DNA of 64,000 nucleotides from Vibrio agarilyticus (GCF_012641465.1 NZ_JABAIK010000020.1:1-64000), one strand, 5' to 3'. Positions 17,970 to 27,586 are shown, counted from the stretch's first letter. The notes: a model not told the origin generated them from the letters alone. Numbers and translations are program-made.

Positions 17970-19208
17970 TTAGATAGTAAATACAAGCGCTAACGATGTG
18001 ATCCATTGGTCATAACCAAAGTTCTCTCTATTCGACTCTTTAATCGTTCTGTCTGCGCCAAGCGTCATTTCTGACCAACGATTAAATTGATACGTCGCGC
18101 TACCACCAAACCCTCGGGTTTTATCTTTACGACCACCCACGGTATATCGGTCATCTTTATAGTTGGTTGCCAGTCGAGTGCTAAAGGCGCTAAACCAACT
18201 GTGTTTCCAATACGCACTGTAGCTGGTACTGTCATTGGTCCCATTACCAACACTCGGATCTTCTGCGACCTTGCCAGTGTCAAAGCCAATGGTTGAGTGT
18301 TCAAATGGTGTCCATGTTAAACCGACACTCCACGATAAACTGTCAAAATCACTGTATGTCGTATCGTATCTCTTATCCTGCCAACCAACTTTTAAGCTCC
18401 CTTGAGTTTTACCTGTCAGATCCCAAGATGTGCCGATATAGTAGAGATAATGCTTATTATCTTGAATTGAATCATTTGGGAACTTACTGTCTGCCACGGA
18501 AACATCGACAAACCAATAAACATCATCGCGAGCGTTAATATCCAATTGAGCGCCTAGAGTCACTTTGTCATTATCCTTAAAACGCGTTGACCGATTGGCA
18601 AATTCACCCTCAATATGGCGAAAGTTTTTATAACGTTTCTTAAAGTACTGTCCAGACACCGACAAACGACCTTTTGCACCGTCAGCGCCATATTGATACA
18701 ACGCCTGTAGTGTTACATCGTCATATTTGGTCAGTTCATTAATCACATCTCCTAGCCCTTCTGTCGCCCCCGATCCCGGCGTGTCATATTCATAGGCATA
18801 ACCGGCATTGAGTATGAGACGGTTTCGAATATTGAGATCCAAATTCGCGTTTGCATCGACATAGAAATTGGTGTGATCGAAATTACTGTCAGTAGAATAA
18901 AAATTACTGCTTGAGCTTACATCAAGGCCAAAACTGCTTGCACCTCGCTCAGCAACAAATTCAAGTCGTGGCGAAGCGCTATAAATATGTGAGCTGTTTG
19001 GCTTCGATGATTGGGTGTAGTTATCATCGTAGGCCCACTCTAGATTGAGATAAGGGGTGACGGATATTCCACTGCTGGTATCAATTGGGTTGGGCGATAA
19101 GGCTGCAAATCCAATGCTTGGATAGGCTAGGAAAAAGGTAAGACTTCTGACAATTAGCGGTTTATTATTGCTCATAACTCGTGTGCTCATTGTTTGCTCC
19201 ATGTCCAT
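17970..19208 (-). CDS. outer-membrane beta-barrel protein of the polysaccharide cluster (VpsM-like position)
   Basis: A 412-residue protein with an N-terminal signal (a hydrophobic run ending near IGFAA) and then alternating beta strands rich in aromatic residues, ending with a typical outer-membrane C-terminal strand (TSLALVFTI). Repeated patterns such as LNLEWAYDDNYTQ, RLILNAGYAYEYDT and GSLKVGWQDKRYD support a large barrel. It resembles barrels encoded at the head of Vibrio/Shewanella exopolysaccharide operons. First gene of a seven-gene minus-strand operon; probably the outer-membrane exit for the polymer. Several ATGs lie near the start, so the exact N-terminus is uncertain. Confidence 0.82.
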   Translation of the reverse strand: MDMEQTMSTRVMSNNKPLIVRSLTFFLAYPSIGFAALSPNPIDTSSGISVTPYLNLEWAYDDNYTQSSKPNSSHIYSASPRLEFVAERGASSFGLDVSSSSNFYSTDSNFDHTNFYVDANANLDLNIRNRLILNAGYAYEYDTPGSGATEGLGDVINELTKYDDVTLQALYQYGADGAKGRLSVSGQYFKKRYKNFRHIEGEFANRSTRFKDNDKVTLGAQLDINARDDVYWFVDVSVADSKFPNDSIQDNKHYLYYIGTSWDLTGKTQGSLKVGWQDKRYDTTYSDFDSLSWSVGLTWTPFEHSTIGFDTGKVAEDPSVGNGTNDSTSYSAYWKHSWFSAFSTRLATNYKDDRYTVGGRKDKTRGFGGSATYQFNRWSEMTLGADRTIKESNRENFGYDQWITSLALVFTI

Positions 19209-19300
19209 CGTGATGTATTTTCACAAAATACTCACTTAGTTTCACATCATTTCAACACAAACATCCATTCAGCACAACCCAACACTTTCGAATATCATAT

Positions 19301-19324
19301 AATTCACGTGAATTGTTGCAACAA
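19301..19324. promoter_or_regulatory. overlapping perfect palindromes upstream of the polysaccharide operon
   Basis: AATTCACGTGAATT (19301-19314, perfect 14-base palindrome) runs into TTGTTGCAACAA (19313-19324, perfect 12-base palindrome). The pair sits about 95-115 bases upstream of the first gene of the cluster. This is where an operator would be expected, but the regulator is not identifiable and the sites do not match a binding site I can name with confidence. Confidence 0.45.
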
Positions 19325-19382
19325 ATGCGCAACCGCACTGAATCGACATCACGTTTTAAATTATGGTCAACAAATAGCAAAT

Positions 19383-19411
19383 AAAAAAGCCGCTTTAATT
19401 AAAAAGCGGCT
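19383..19411 (-). terminator. rho-independent terminator of the small outer-membrane barrel gene
   Basis: On the minus strand AGCCGCTTT pairs perfectly with AAAGCGGCT across a short AT-rich loop and is followed by a run of T. It lies about 55 bases beyond the stop at 19467. Confidence 0.85.
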
Positions 19412-19466
19412 AATCATCTTTGCCTTTAGACTGGTTTACGAGTAACAGAATACTCGCAAGTCAGAT

Positions 19467-19946
19467 TTACAAGAAATGGAAACTCGCGTTAAGTGAAAAC
19501 GTTTCCGCCTCTTTATTGTCAATAGTGTAATTCATATAGCTTGCGCCAACTGAAATTGGGCCAAATACAAAATATTCTGCACCGACACCGAACATCAAAT
19601 CAGTACCATCTTTATTTGCGGCGCCTGAGATTTCATTATCCCAGGCATGAAAACCACCTTTTGCCCACACATGCAGTGGACCCAAATCAATACTTGGCTT
19701 TAATGCCGCGTAATATGTCGTGATTTTATTGTCTTTGCCTTTAATGTCAAAAGTACCAAGGTTCGTCAAGCCGGCTTCAATACCAATAATCGGTAAAATC
19801 CCAGTCCCAACATGCAGGTTATAGGCAGTATCGCTCTTACCATCAAAATCAGACGCGCCGACAGACGCTCCACCATAGATCCAAGAGTCTGCGAATACGC
19901 TGGTTGATGCACCAAATAGTGCCAGCGCGAGTAATGATTTTTTCAT
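19467..19946 (-). CDS. small outer-membrane beta-barrel protein (YfaZ/OmpA-like fold)
   Basis: A 159-residue protein with a clear signal peptide (MKKSLLALALFGASTSVFA-DSW) followed by about eight amphipathic beta strands and a C-terminal aromatic residue two positions from the end (ASFHFL). Strands such as WIYGGASVGASDFDG, IGIEAGLTNLGTFDI and ISVGASYMNYTIDN support an eight-stranded barrel. The start is set at the second of two adjacent ATGs, six bases after AAGAAGG; an upstream frame extension has no support. Function unknown; relatives are called YfaZ-like or outer-membrane beta-barrel proteins. Single gene with its own terminator. Confidence 0.8.
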   Translation of the reverse strand: MKKSLLALALFGASTSVFADSWIYGGASVGASDFDGKSDTAYNLHVGTGILPIIGIEAGLTNLGTFDIKGKDNKITTYYAALKPSIDLGPLHVWAKGGFHAWDNEISGAANKDGTDLMFGVGAEYFVFGPISVGASYMNYTIDNKEAETFSLNASFHFL

Positions 19947-20093
19947 CATAAACCTTCTTATATTAGTGTTGCCGCGTTCATGTTCAATGCGGCAAACTTT
20001 ATCCCCAAATGGCAGTGAAACCATAAATAGCCAGAACGTGCTGCAACATTTGTGCCGTCAACACGCCAAAATATTGACCATTTTTAAATGAGA

Positions 20094-23000
20094 TTAACAA
20101 GCCTCTATTGCATTTTTGACTCGCTTATCTGAGACCGGGTATGGCGTTCCTAGCTGCTGAGCGAAAAAGCTCACTCGAAGCTCTTCAATCATCCAGCGGA
20201 TCTCTTTCACATTGTCAGGTACCGCCATTCCTTTGGGTATTTTATTGAGTAATTCCCTATAATCTTGTACCACAGACTCAATTTTGAGCATATGCAGCCG
20301 ATCTTTATTTGGGTCAATCGGCAATTTTTCCATACGCCGCTCAATGGCTTTCATGTAACGTAAAATATCGGGTAAACGTTGCCAGCCACATTCGGTTGCA
20401 AAACCTTTGAAAATCAAACCTTCTACTTGCGCTTTAATGTCTGACAGCGCAAAAGCCATCGTAAAGTCAATTTTGCCTTTTAGCTTTTTATTGATATTAA
20501 ATGCTGTAGTCAAAATAGTCTCAACTTGTTTGGCGATTTCTACCACGGTATCGCCCAGCTCGGCACGCACATGCTCCTTTAACGCCTCAAATTGCTCGGG
20601 TTGCCAAACCAAACCGCCGCGCTCTTCTATCAGTTTATCAATGCCGCATGCGATACAATCATCAATAAGATCAAGCACTTTGCCATAAGGATTAAAGTAC
20701 AGTCCCAACTTGGATTTATTGGGCAAATTCGTGTGCAAATATTTAATTGGTGATGGCACATTAAGCAAAATTAACCGGCGCTGCCCTGCGCGCATGGCCT
20801 GCATCTGCTCTTGCTCTGTCTCATACAATTTGATTTCAACACTGTCTTTACCGTCGACTAACGCAGGATAGGCTTTAACCTCATAACCGCCGCGCTTTTG
20901 CTGGTACACTTTTGGCAACTCACCGAAACTCCAAGTGTGCAAACCTTGCTGCTCAATGTCATCATCGGCGACTTTAGACAGCGTCTCTTGCACCTTCGCT
21001 TTTAAACTCTCTTTGAGCGCATAAAGATCTTTGCTCTCTTTAAGTTTACGATTGCGGTGATCCACAGCACGGAACGTCACTTTGAGATGCTCTGGCACTT
21101 GGGCTAAATTCCAGTCATCTCTAAGTAATTCAACCCCCGTCATTTTCCGCAGCTCTTTTTCAAGTGCATCAAGAAGAGGAAGTTCAAGTGGCGTCACTCG
21201 CGCTAAAAATGCATCGGCGTAATTTGGCGCTGGAACAAAGTTTTTCCGCAATGTCTTTGGTAATGCTTTGATCATCGACACCACCAGTTCATGGCGTAGC
21301 CCTGGGATATTCCAATCAAAACCAGCAGATTCAACTTGGTTAAGAATCGGCAATGGAATGTGCACCGTGACACCGTCACTATCATCACCGGGTTCAAATT
21401 GATAACTGAGCTTGAGCTTTAAGTCATTTTGATACCAAAAATTTGGATAATCCAAATCTGTCACGTGGCTGGCGTCATTACGCAGCAACATCGCTTTTTC
21501 AAAATTAAGCAGTTCAGGGTTTTCTTTGCTCGCCTGCTTCCACCAAGTGTCAAAATGACGGCCTGAGACCACATCGGTGTCGACTCGTTGATCGTAAAAA
21601 TCAAACAGCTCATCGTCATCTACTAGAATATCTCGACGACGCGACTTATGCTCAAGCTCTTCAACTTCTTCAAGCAACTTACGATTTTGTTTGAAAAACG
21701 CGTGTTTGGTCTCCCATTCACCTTCTACCAGCGCGCTACGAATAAACAGTTCACGACACACAGTAGGGTCAATGTGACTGTAGTTAACCAAACGTTTGGG
21801 CACAATTGGCACGCCATACAGCATCACTTTCTCATACGCCATGACTGCTGCCTGTTTTTTCGACCAATGCGGCTCACTGTAACTGCGCTTAATTAAGTGT
21901 TTTGCCAGCGGCTCAATCCATTCCGGTTGAATTTTGGCGATAATCCGGCCCCACAGTTTTGACGTTTCGACAAGCTCAGCGGCCATGATCCATTTCGGCT
22001 GCTTCTTGAACAAACCTGAGGCTGGGAAAATATGAAAGCGCGCATTTCGAGCGCCTTGATATTCGTTTTTTTCCTGATCCTTAATCCCAATATGCGACAA
22101 CAAGCCAACTAAAATCGCACTGTGAACTCCCTGATAACTGCCCGGCTCATCGTTAAGCTTGAACTCCATCTCGCGCATCGATTGATGAATTTGAAAATAG
22201 ACATCTTGCCATTCACGCACGCGCAAGTAATTCAAATAATCTTGTTTACACTGGCGACGGAAATGATTTCCAGAAAGTGACTTTTGTTGCTTTTGAATGT
22301 AATCCCATAGATTTACCAAGGTCAAAAAGTCCGACTCTTCGTGGAAAAAGCGACGATGTTTGTCGTCAGAACTTTGCTGTTTATCACTTGGGCGTTCACG
22401 AGGATCTTGAATCGACAGTGCAGACGCAATCACCATCATCTCTTTTAAGCAGCCGAATTTCGGTGCTTCTAGTACCATTCTTGCTAAACGAGGGTCAATC
22501 GGTAATCGTGCTAACTGACGCCCAATCGGGGTCAGCCGTTTTTTCACGTCACGCGCTTTTTCATCAATGGCGCCAAGCTCTTCAAGTAGACGCACACCAT
22601 CTTGAATATTGCGCTTATCTGGCGCTTCAACAAACGGAAACGCTTCAATATCGCCAAGCCCTAAGGCGGTCATTTGCAAAATAACCGACGCCAAGTTGGT
22701 GCGCAAAATCTCTGGGTCAGTAAACTCAGGACGGGCGTTGAAATCCTCTTCGGAGTACAAACGAATACAGATACCTTCGGCCACACGACCACAACGGCCT
22801 TTACGCTGGTTGGCACTTGCTTGAGAAATCGGTTCAATCGGTAAGCGCTGTACTTTAGTGCGATAGCTATAACGACTGATACGCGCTGTCCCCGGGTCAA
22901 TAACGTATTTGATCCCGGGAACCGTGAGTGAGGTTTCTGCTACGTTAGTGGCAAGTACAATACGACGGCCTGCGTGTGGCTGAAAGATTTTGTTCTGCTC

Positions 23001-24074
23001 ACCTGCTGACAATCGTGCATAGAGCGGCACCACCTCGGTCGATTTCAGATTACGTTTATTCAACGCATCGGCAGTATCACGAATTTCGCGTTCCCCATTC
23101 ATAAAAATGAGGATATCCCCGTACCCTTCGTCGCATAACTCATCAACGGCATCAAAAATCCCAGCCAGTTGGTCACGATCACTATCCTCCTCCCCCATTA
23201 GCGGGCGATAGCGCGTCTCAACTGGATAGGTTCGCCCCGACACTTCAATGATTGGCGCGCCACTAAAGTGCTTTGAAAACCGCTCGGGGTCAATCGTTGC
23301 GGAAGTAATAATGACTTTTAGATCTGGGCGACGAGGCAACAACTCTTTTAAATAACCTAAAATAAAATCGATATTCAGACTGCGCTCATGCGCTTCATCA
23401 ATAATGATGGTGTCATATTGATTCAAAAAACGGTCGTTTTGAATCTCAGCCAATAGAATACCGTCTGTCATCAACTTGATTTGCGTCTTATCAGAAAGCA
23501 CATCATTAAAACGGACTTTATAACCGACGAAATCACCCAACGGTGTTTCCATCTCTTCAGCAATACGATTTGCCACAGAGCGCGCAGCCAATCGACGAGG
23601 CTGAGTATGGCCAATTAAACCAAATTTACCTCGCCCAAGTTCAGCGCATATTTTCGGTAACTGCGTTGTCTTACCCGACCCCGTTTCACCAGCAACAATC
23701 ACCACCTGATTTTCAGCGATCGCTTTAGCGATATCGTCTTTTTTCTGACTGACTGGCAATTGCTCTGGATATTCAATTTTGGCATGAAATGCCGCGCGGC
23801 TTTGCGCTTCCATCATCGATTTTGCAATATCAAATGCGATAGCATCAAGCGCACTGTGACGCGCCGACTCCTTCTTGATTTTGCTTGCTCCAGCAATCCG
23901 TTTACTAAATCGAAAACGATCGCGAATCATGCAGTCGTTTAACGCATTACGTAGCGCCGTAGGTGAATTAGCGATTGATGAAGTTGAATTGGCTTTTGAT
24001 GACGTTGAAGATTCAACGTTCTGATTTTTATTACTTTCTGATGAAGACGAGGTCAAAACATGTCCTATTGTCAT
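20094..24074 (-). CDS. ATP-dependent RNA helicase HrpA
   Basis: A 1326-residue DEAH-box helicase. Walker A is GETGSGKTTQ (about 130-140), the DEAH box is in IIIDEAHERS (about 228), and further helicase motifs include TSATID, LATNVAETSLTVPGI and QRKGRCGRV; the HA2/ratchet region and the long bacterial C-terminal DUF3418-type region follow. In E. coli HrpA rescues stalled ribosomes on mRNA. The length is close to the usual 1300. The first about 40 residues are a serine/asparagine-rich extension before the family-like start (ALNDCMIRDRFRFSKRI). It stands alone on the minus strand, divergent from azoR. Confidence 0.97.
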   Translation of the reverse strand: MTIGHVLTSSSSESNKNQNVESSTSSKANSTSSIANSPTALRNALNDCMIRDRFRFSKRIAGASKIKKESARHSALDAIAFDIAKSMMEAQSRAAFHAKIEYPEQLPVSQKKDDIAKAIAENQVVIVAGETGSGKTTQLPKICAELGRGKFGLIGHTQPRRLAARSVANRIAEEMETPLGDFVGYKVRFNDVLSDKTQIKLMTDGILLAEIQNDRFLNQYDTIIIDEAHERSLNIDFILGYLKELLPRRPDLKVIITSATIDPERFSKHFSGAPIIEVSGRTYPVETRYRPLMGEEDSDRDQLAGIFDAVDELCDEGYGDILIFMNGEREIRDTADALNKRNLKSTEVVPLYARLSAGEQNKIFQPHAGRRIVLATNVAETSLTVPGIKYVIDPGTARISRYSYRTKVQRLPIEPISQASANQRKGRCGRVAEGICIRLYSEEDFNARPEFTDPEILRTNLASVILQMTALGLGDIEAFPFVEAPDKRNIQDGVRLLEELGAIDEKARDVKKRLTPIGRQLARLPIDPRLARMVLEAPKFGCLKEMMVIASALSIQDPRERPSDKQQSSDDKHRRFFHEESDFLTLVNLWDYIQKQQKSLSGNHFRRQCKQDYLNYLRVREWQDVYFQIHQSMREMEFKLNDEPGSYQGVHSAILVGLLSHIGIKDQEKNEYQGARNARFHIFPASGLFKKQPKWIMAAELVETSKLWGRIIAKIQPEWIEPLAKHLIKRSYSEPHWSKKQAAVMAYEKVMLYGVPIVPKRLVNYSHIDPTVCRELFIRSALVEGEWETKHAFFKQNRKLLEEVEELEHKSRRRDILVDDDELFDFYDQRVDTDVVSGRHFDTWWKQASKENPELLNFEKAMLLRNDASHVTDLDYPNFWYQNDLKLKLSYQFEPGDDSDGVTVHIPLPILNQVESAGFDWNIPGLRHELVVSMIKALPKTLRKNFVPAPNYADAFLARVTPLELPLLDALEKELRKMTGVELLRDDWNLAQVPEHLKVTFRAVDHRNRKLKESKDLYALKESLKAKVQETLSKVADDDIEQQGLHTWSFGELPKVYQQKRGGYEVKAYPALVDGKDSVEIKLYETEQEQMQAMRAGQRRLILLNVPSPIKYLHTNLPNKSKLGLYFNPYGKVLDLIDDCIACGIDKLIEERGGLVWQPEQFEALKEHVRAELGDTVVEIAKQVETILTTAFNINKKLKGKIDFTMAFALSDIKAQVEGLIFKGFATECGWQRLPDILRYMKAIERRMEKLPIDPNKDRLHMLKIESVVQDYRELLNKIPKGMAVPDNVKEIRWMIEELRVSFFAQQLGTPYPVSDKRVKNAIEAC

Positions 24075-24270
24075 GGAATCTATTCAGCTGCACCAATTGT
24101 AACACAGCCCAGTTTCAGTTGAGCAGCGCTTTCTTGTGTCGTTTACAACGAGATAGCACTGCCCTTTTTGTTCGAAAAAATTGAACATCTGCAACGAAGT
24201 AGTCGTATTTTCTCAGCGAAAATGCTCTCTATACTGAGAATCAAACAAGCTCATAGGAAAGGAAATTACC

Positions 24271-24849
24271 ATGACTCAAGTTCTTGCACTTAAATCAAGC
24301 ATTCTCGGTGAACACTCTCAATCTAACAAATTAGTCGAACAATTTATAAGTCAACCTGCTAACTCAGCGGTCATCACTCGTGATCTCGCCGCCGAACCTC
24401 TGCCAATTTTGGATGCGGCTGCCATGGCAGCACTCACAGCAAACGATCCGCTGCACCCTATTGTGTCACTCTCAAACACGCTGATTGAAGAGATCAAAAC
24501 TGCTGACACTTTGGTTATTGGCGCGCCGATGTACAATTTTACGGTTCCTACACAATTGAAAAACTGGTTTGATTTAATTGCACGAGCTGGCGTGACCTTT
24601 CGCTACAGCTCGGCAGGACCTCAAGGCTTATTGACGGGCAAGAAAGCAATTGTCATCACCACGCGTGGCGGCGTTCACAAAGCGCAGCCGAGCGATGTTG
24701 TCACGCCCTACTTACGCGCTGTATTGAGTTTTGTCGGTATTGTCGATATCGAATTTGTCTATGCGGAAGGGCTAGCAATGGGTGACGACAGTGTCGCGAA
24801 TGGACTAGCGGATGCTCAAAAGGCACTCAATGCGTTAAACGAAAGATAA
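24271..24849 (+). CDS. FMN-dependent NADH-azoreductase AzoR
   Basis: A 192-residue flavodoxin-like quinone/azo reductase. The segments [18 protein letters not shown] (FMN phosphate site), [33 protein letters not shown] and VITTRGGVH are those of AzoR/AcpD. Such enzymes reduce quinones and azo bonds with NADH and protect against thiol and quinone stress. The length is normal. AGGAAAGGA precedes the ATG. It is transcribed divergently from hrpA. Confidence 0.95.
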   Translation: MTQVLALKSSILGEHSQSNKLVEQFISQPANSAVITRDLAAEPLPILDAAAMAALTANDPLHPIVSLSNTLIEEIKTADTLVIGAPMYNFTVPTQLKNWFDLIARAGVTFRYSSAGPQGLLTGKKAIVITTRGGVHKAQPSDVVTPYLRAVLSFVGIVDIEFVYAEGLAMGDDSVANGLADAQKALNALNER

Positions 24850-24856
24850 ATCCTTT

Positions 24857-25005
24857 TATTCCCAAACCACTTGAAGATGCATGCAGGCGTAAAACAAACA
24901 ATAACTCTGAGCAGTTCGTGAAGATAAGCTATATGATTAGGTTTGTGAAAACCTGTCCTTAGTTTTTTAAAAGAAAAGCACTGCAACTTCAAGTGGAACG
25001 GGTAT
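24857..25005. repeat. TATACCC intergenic palindromic repeat (longest subtype)
   Basis: Runs from TATTCCCAAACCACTTGAAG to CTTCAAGTGGAACGGGTAT. It carries both length insertions: TTCGTGAAGA in the left half and an extra segment rich in T and A (CCTTAGTTTTTTAAAAG) before the right arm. Confidence 0.85.
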
Positions 25006-25079
25006 CGGCCAATAATAAAATTCACATCTTACTGATAACTCTATACACTGCATTTTTGACCTTCAGAAATCATTCCCTA

Positions 25080-25451
25080 GTGAAAGCTTCAGAACTCTCA
25101 AAACAACTACACGCTCTACCTGCACACCTCGATCCTGATATTGTGACCGGCGAAAACTGGCTCCCGGAGCGGCTTGTCACTACACAGCTCGATGATAATC
25201 TGTTGTTTTTGCATTTCGACAGTGCGCCAGAGGAGAGCGAAGGAGACGAAGCACGAGGTTTTGTTGAGCACGAAATCGCTTTAATCCGCGAACGCTTGGA
25301 CAGCATTTTAAATTGCGATGAGCCAATGACGACCAAAAGTGACGCCTTGCTGGCACTATTTTTACTCGGGCACGAGCGAAGCAGCACCGAAGTAATTGAA
25401 ATGTTAGAAGATGCCTCAGAACACGCCTTTGATGAGTCTTATTTGAACTGA
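25080..25451 (+). CDS. hypothetical acidic protein
   Basis: I do not recognise this protein. From the GTG at 25080 it has 123 residues, no signal peptide and no membrane segment, and is strongly acidic (for example DSAPEESEGDEARGFVEHE and ending DASEHAFDESYLN). The frame stays open back into the palindromic repeat, but a start inside the repeat (GTG at 24993) is unlikely. The true start remains uncertain because the ribosome site before 25080 is weak. It lies between azoR and the terB-like gene on the same strand. Confidence 0.5.
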   Translation: MKASELSKQLHALPAHLDPDIVTGENWLPERLVTTQLDDNLLFLHFDSAPEESEGDEARGFVEHEIALIRERLDSILNCDEPMTTKSDALLALFLLGHERSSTEVIEMLEDASEHAFDESYLN

Positions 25452-25527
25452 TGAGTCTATACTCATTAGCTTATAAACTAGATTTTTTAACTGCCTATTT
25501 CACCTCATTCGAATAAGGATTGTTACT

Positions 25528-25974
25528 ATGTTTTCTACCCTCACATCCCTATTTAAAGAGTTACTTGATGGCCGCGACCTCGGCCAAACTGCCACAGCCA
25601 CGCCAGATCTGGCCATAGCGTGTTTACTCAGTGAAGTCGCAGGGGCCGACCACCAACTCGATCCGCGAGAAAAAGACGCAAAATGTCACTTTCTAACCAA
25701 GTTACTTGGCATCGATACTGATGCAGCAAATTCACTCATTGCCCAAGCTGAGCAACGACGTACTCAATCGGCCTCTTTGTATGAGTTTACCACTCAGCTA
25801 CGCGAATTGAGCCAAGAGCAACGCTTTGAACTCATTAAAGGAATGTGGGAGGTCGCCTATGCAGATGGAACAATTGACCCACTTGAAGAGGCAGTGATTC
25901 GTAAAACCGCTGAACTTATTTATGTTGATCATAGCCAGTTTATTCGAGCCAAACTGCAGGTGATAGGCAAATAA
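25528..25974 (+). CDS. TerB-family protein
   Basis: A 148-residue, all-helical protein of the TerB/DjlA N-terminal superfamily. It shows the two repeated acidic motifs of that fold: LLSEVAGADHQLDPREKDA in the first half and MWEVAYADGTIDPLEEAVIRKTAELI in the second. TerB proteins are small cytoplasmic metal-binding proteins linked to tellurite and stress tolerance, but this stand-alone type is widespread and its role is unclear. No other ter genes are nearby. GGAT lies before the ATG. Confidence 0.88.
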   Translation: MFSTLTSLFKELLDGRDLGQTATATPDLAIACLLSEVAGADHQLDPREKDAKCHFLTKLLGIDTDAANSLIAQAEQRRTQSASLYEFTTQLRELSQEQRFELIKGMWEVAYADGTIDPLEEAVIRKTAELIYVDHSQFIRAKLQVIGK

Positions 25975-26104
25975 ATTCTTCCAACGCACCGAAACCATTT
26001 GACGTTTCAGCCTTGTATAGGAAGGAGATAGCGTCAATTTCAATTGACTAACCACTAGAATCTTCGATAATTTCCGCCGATTTTCTTAAATTTGGCGGTC
26101 ATTC

Positions 26105-27031
26105 GTGCATAGCAACACCTCAATTATTCAGCGTTCTCGGTTACGCCCAATCTTTGCTAAACACAAATACACTTTAGCTGGCTGCGCTGCAATATTACTT
26201 TGGAGCACCATTGTCGCCTTTATCCGCAATGTTGCGGAGCAGCTCGGCCCAGTTGGTGGCGCGGCAATGATTTATTCGTTAAGCTCGGTTTTGCTGGTGA
26301 TTTTTGTCGGTGCCCCACGTTTAAGCCGTTTCTCACCACGTTACCTTTTGATTGGTGGTTCACTGTTCGTAATGTACGAAATTTGCCTATCTCTCGCGCT
26401 GGGGATGGCAAATAGTTCGCGGCAAACCGTCGAAATGAGCGTGATCAACTATCTATGGCCTGCACTTACCGTGCTCGTCACCGTCATGATCAATCGTCAA
26501 AAAGTCAGTTATTGGCTTTACCCTGCCATATTATGCGCCTTCTTAGGTGTTGTATGGACTGTCACGGGTGAACAAGGCTTATCTCTTTCGCACCTTACAC
26601 ACAACATCGCGACGAATCCGGTCAGTTATACGCTGGCATTTACCGGGGCGTTCATCTGGGCAATTTATTGCAATGTCACTAAACAACTCGCAGCGGGGCA
26701 AAATGCAATCAGTTGGTTTTTCATCGCCACTGCGGTAGCGTTATGGATGCAATACATTAGTGCACCGCAACCGACTATGATGTGGAGTGGTGATACTGTG
26801 ATAAATCTAATGTGTGCGGCCATTGCTATGGCGGGTGGGTACGGATTGTGGAACATGGCTATTTTGGGCGGCAATATGGTGCTTCTCGCGACACTATCCT
26901 ATTTTACCCCTATTTTTTCTGCCTTTTTCTCTGCTGCAGTTTTTAGTATTAGCCTTGGTGTTTCGTTTTGGCAGGGGGTGATTTTAGTCTCGGTGGCATC
27001 GCTTCTCTGCTGGCATTTAACGCGTAAGTAA
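26105..27031 (+). CDS. DMT-family exporter, YddG-like (aromatic amino acids)
   Basis: A 308-residue membrane protein of the drug/metabolite transporter superfamily, with ten hydrophobic segments forming two EamA repeats. The segment KYTLAGCAAILLWSTIVAFIRNVAEQLGPVGGAAMIYS and the later INYLWPALTVL and GNMVLLATLSYFTPIFSAFFS are characteristic of YddG, which exports aromatic amino acids and paraquat in enterics. It starts at GTG; no better internal start exists before the first helix. A short GC-rich hairpin (CCGCC...GGCGG) lies just upstream. Confidence 0.85.
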   Translation: MHSNTSIIQRSRLRPIFAKHKYTLAGCAAILLWSTIVAFIRNVAEQLGPVGGAAMIYSLSSVLLVIFVGAPRLSRFSPRYLLIGGSLFVMYEICLSLALGMANSSRQTVEMSVINYLWPALTVLVTVMINRQKVSYWLYPAILCAFLGVVWTVTGEQGLSLSHLTHNIATNPVSYTLAFTGAFIWAIYCNVTKQLAAGQNAISWFFIATAVALWMQYISAPQPTMMWSGDTVINLMCAAIAMAGGYGLWNMAILGGNMVLLATLSYFTPIFSAFFSAAVFSISLGVSFWQGVILVSVASLLCWHLTRK

Positions 27032-27055
27032 GCTGCACTAAGGCCACGCTTTATC

Positions 27056-27586
27056 CTAAAGCATTTTGAGTGCCAGCTTAGCTAAATTGTAAGCGTCAAC
27101 ATAACCTGAATGTTGGCGCCCTTCCCACTCGATGTCTAGCGCCTCTTGAGCTTGCTTATGCCCTATACGCTTATCTTTCAGCCTCTGTTGAATGCGGTAA
27201 AGTGTCGCTAAATTAATAAACTCATTAAACGGCTCTGCAATGCCTTTCGCTTGGCATTCGTCAAATAAAATCCGTTCGTCATGCCCCCAAGCCGCGTAAA
27301 TCTTATTACTGCCGCCAAAGTTTTTGACCATAGACTTCACTACCTCAGCCAGTGGACGGCCTTGTTTATCTATTTTCCGAGGTGTAATACCAGTAAGCTC
27401 TGTGCAAAACATCGAAACCTCATCCCTTTCTGGCTTCACATAGTATTGCGCCCGTTTAACTATGCTTCCCTTTACTAAATCAATCTCCGCCAAGCCCACT
27501 TCGATGATCTCTCCTGTGCGACCAACGCCATTTTCATTCCAGCAGCACATTTCCAGATCAAAGCAGACAATACGGTTATGATTCAT
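27056..27586 (-). CDS. DEDDh-family 3'-5' exonuclease
   Basis: A 176-residue single-domain exonuclease. The active-site acids are visible: D10 and E12 (IVCFDLEMCC), D103 (WGHDERIL), H159 and D164 (HSGYVDAYN). The pattern H-x4-D marks the DEDDh class (RNase T, DnaQ, ERI-1/KapD-like). The WNENG segment after the first motif resembles the ERI-1/KapD subgroup that trims RNA ends. It is convergent with the YddG-like gene and divergent from the DUF2760/Hsp70 operon. The substrate, RNA or DNA, is not known. Confidence 0.88.
   Translation of the reverse strand: MNHNRIVCFDLEMCCWNENGVGRTGEIIEVGLAEIDLVKGSIVKRAQYYVKPERDEVSMFCTELTGITPRKIDKQGRPLAEVVKSMVKNFGGSNKIYAAWGHDERILFDECQAKGIAEPFNEFINLATLYRIQQRLKDKRIGHKQAQEALDIEWEGRQHSGYVDAYNLAKLALKML

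Noticed and set aside
25528-25974. part of a tellurite-resistance (ter) operon
   Set aside because: Only a single TerB-like gene is present; no TerC, TerD or TerZ-type genes are in the window.
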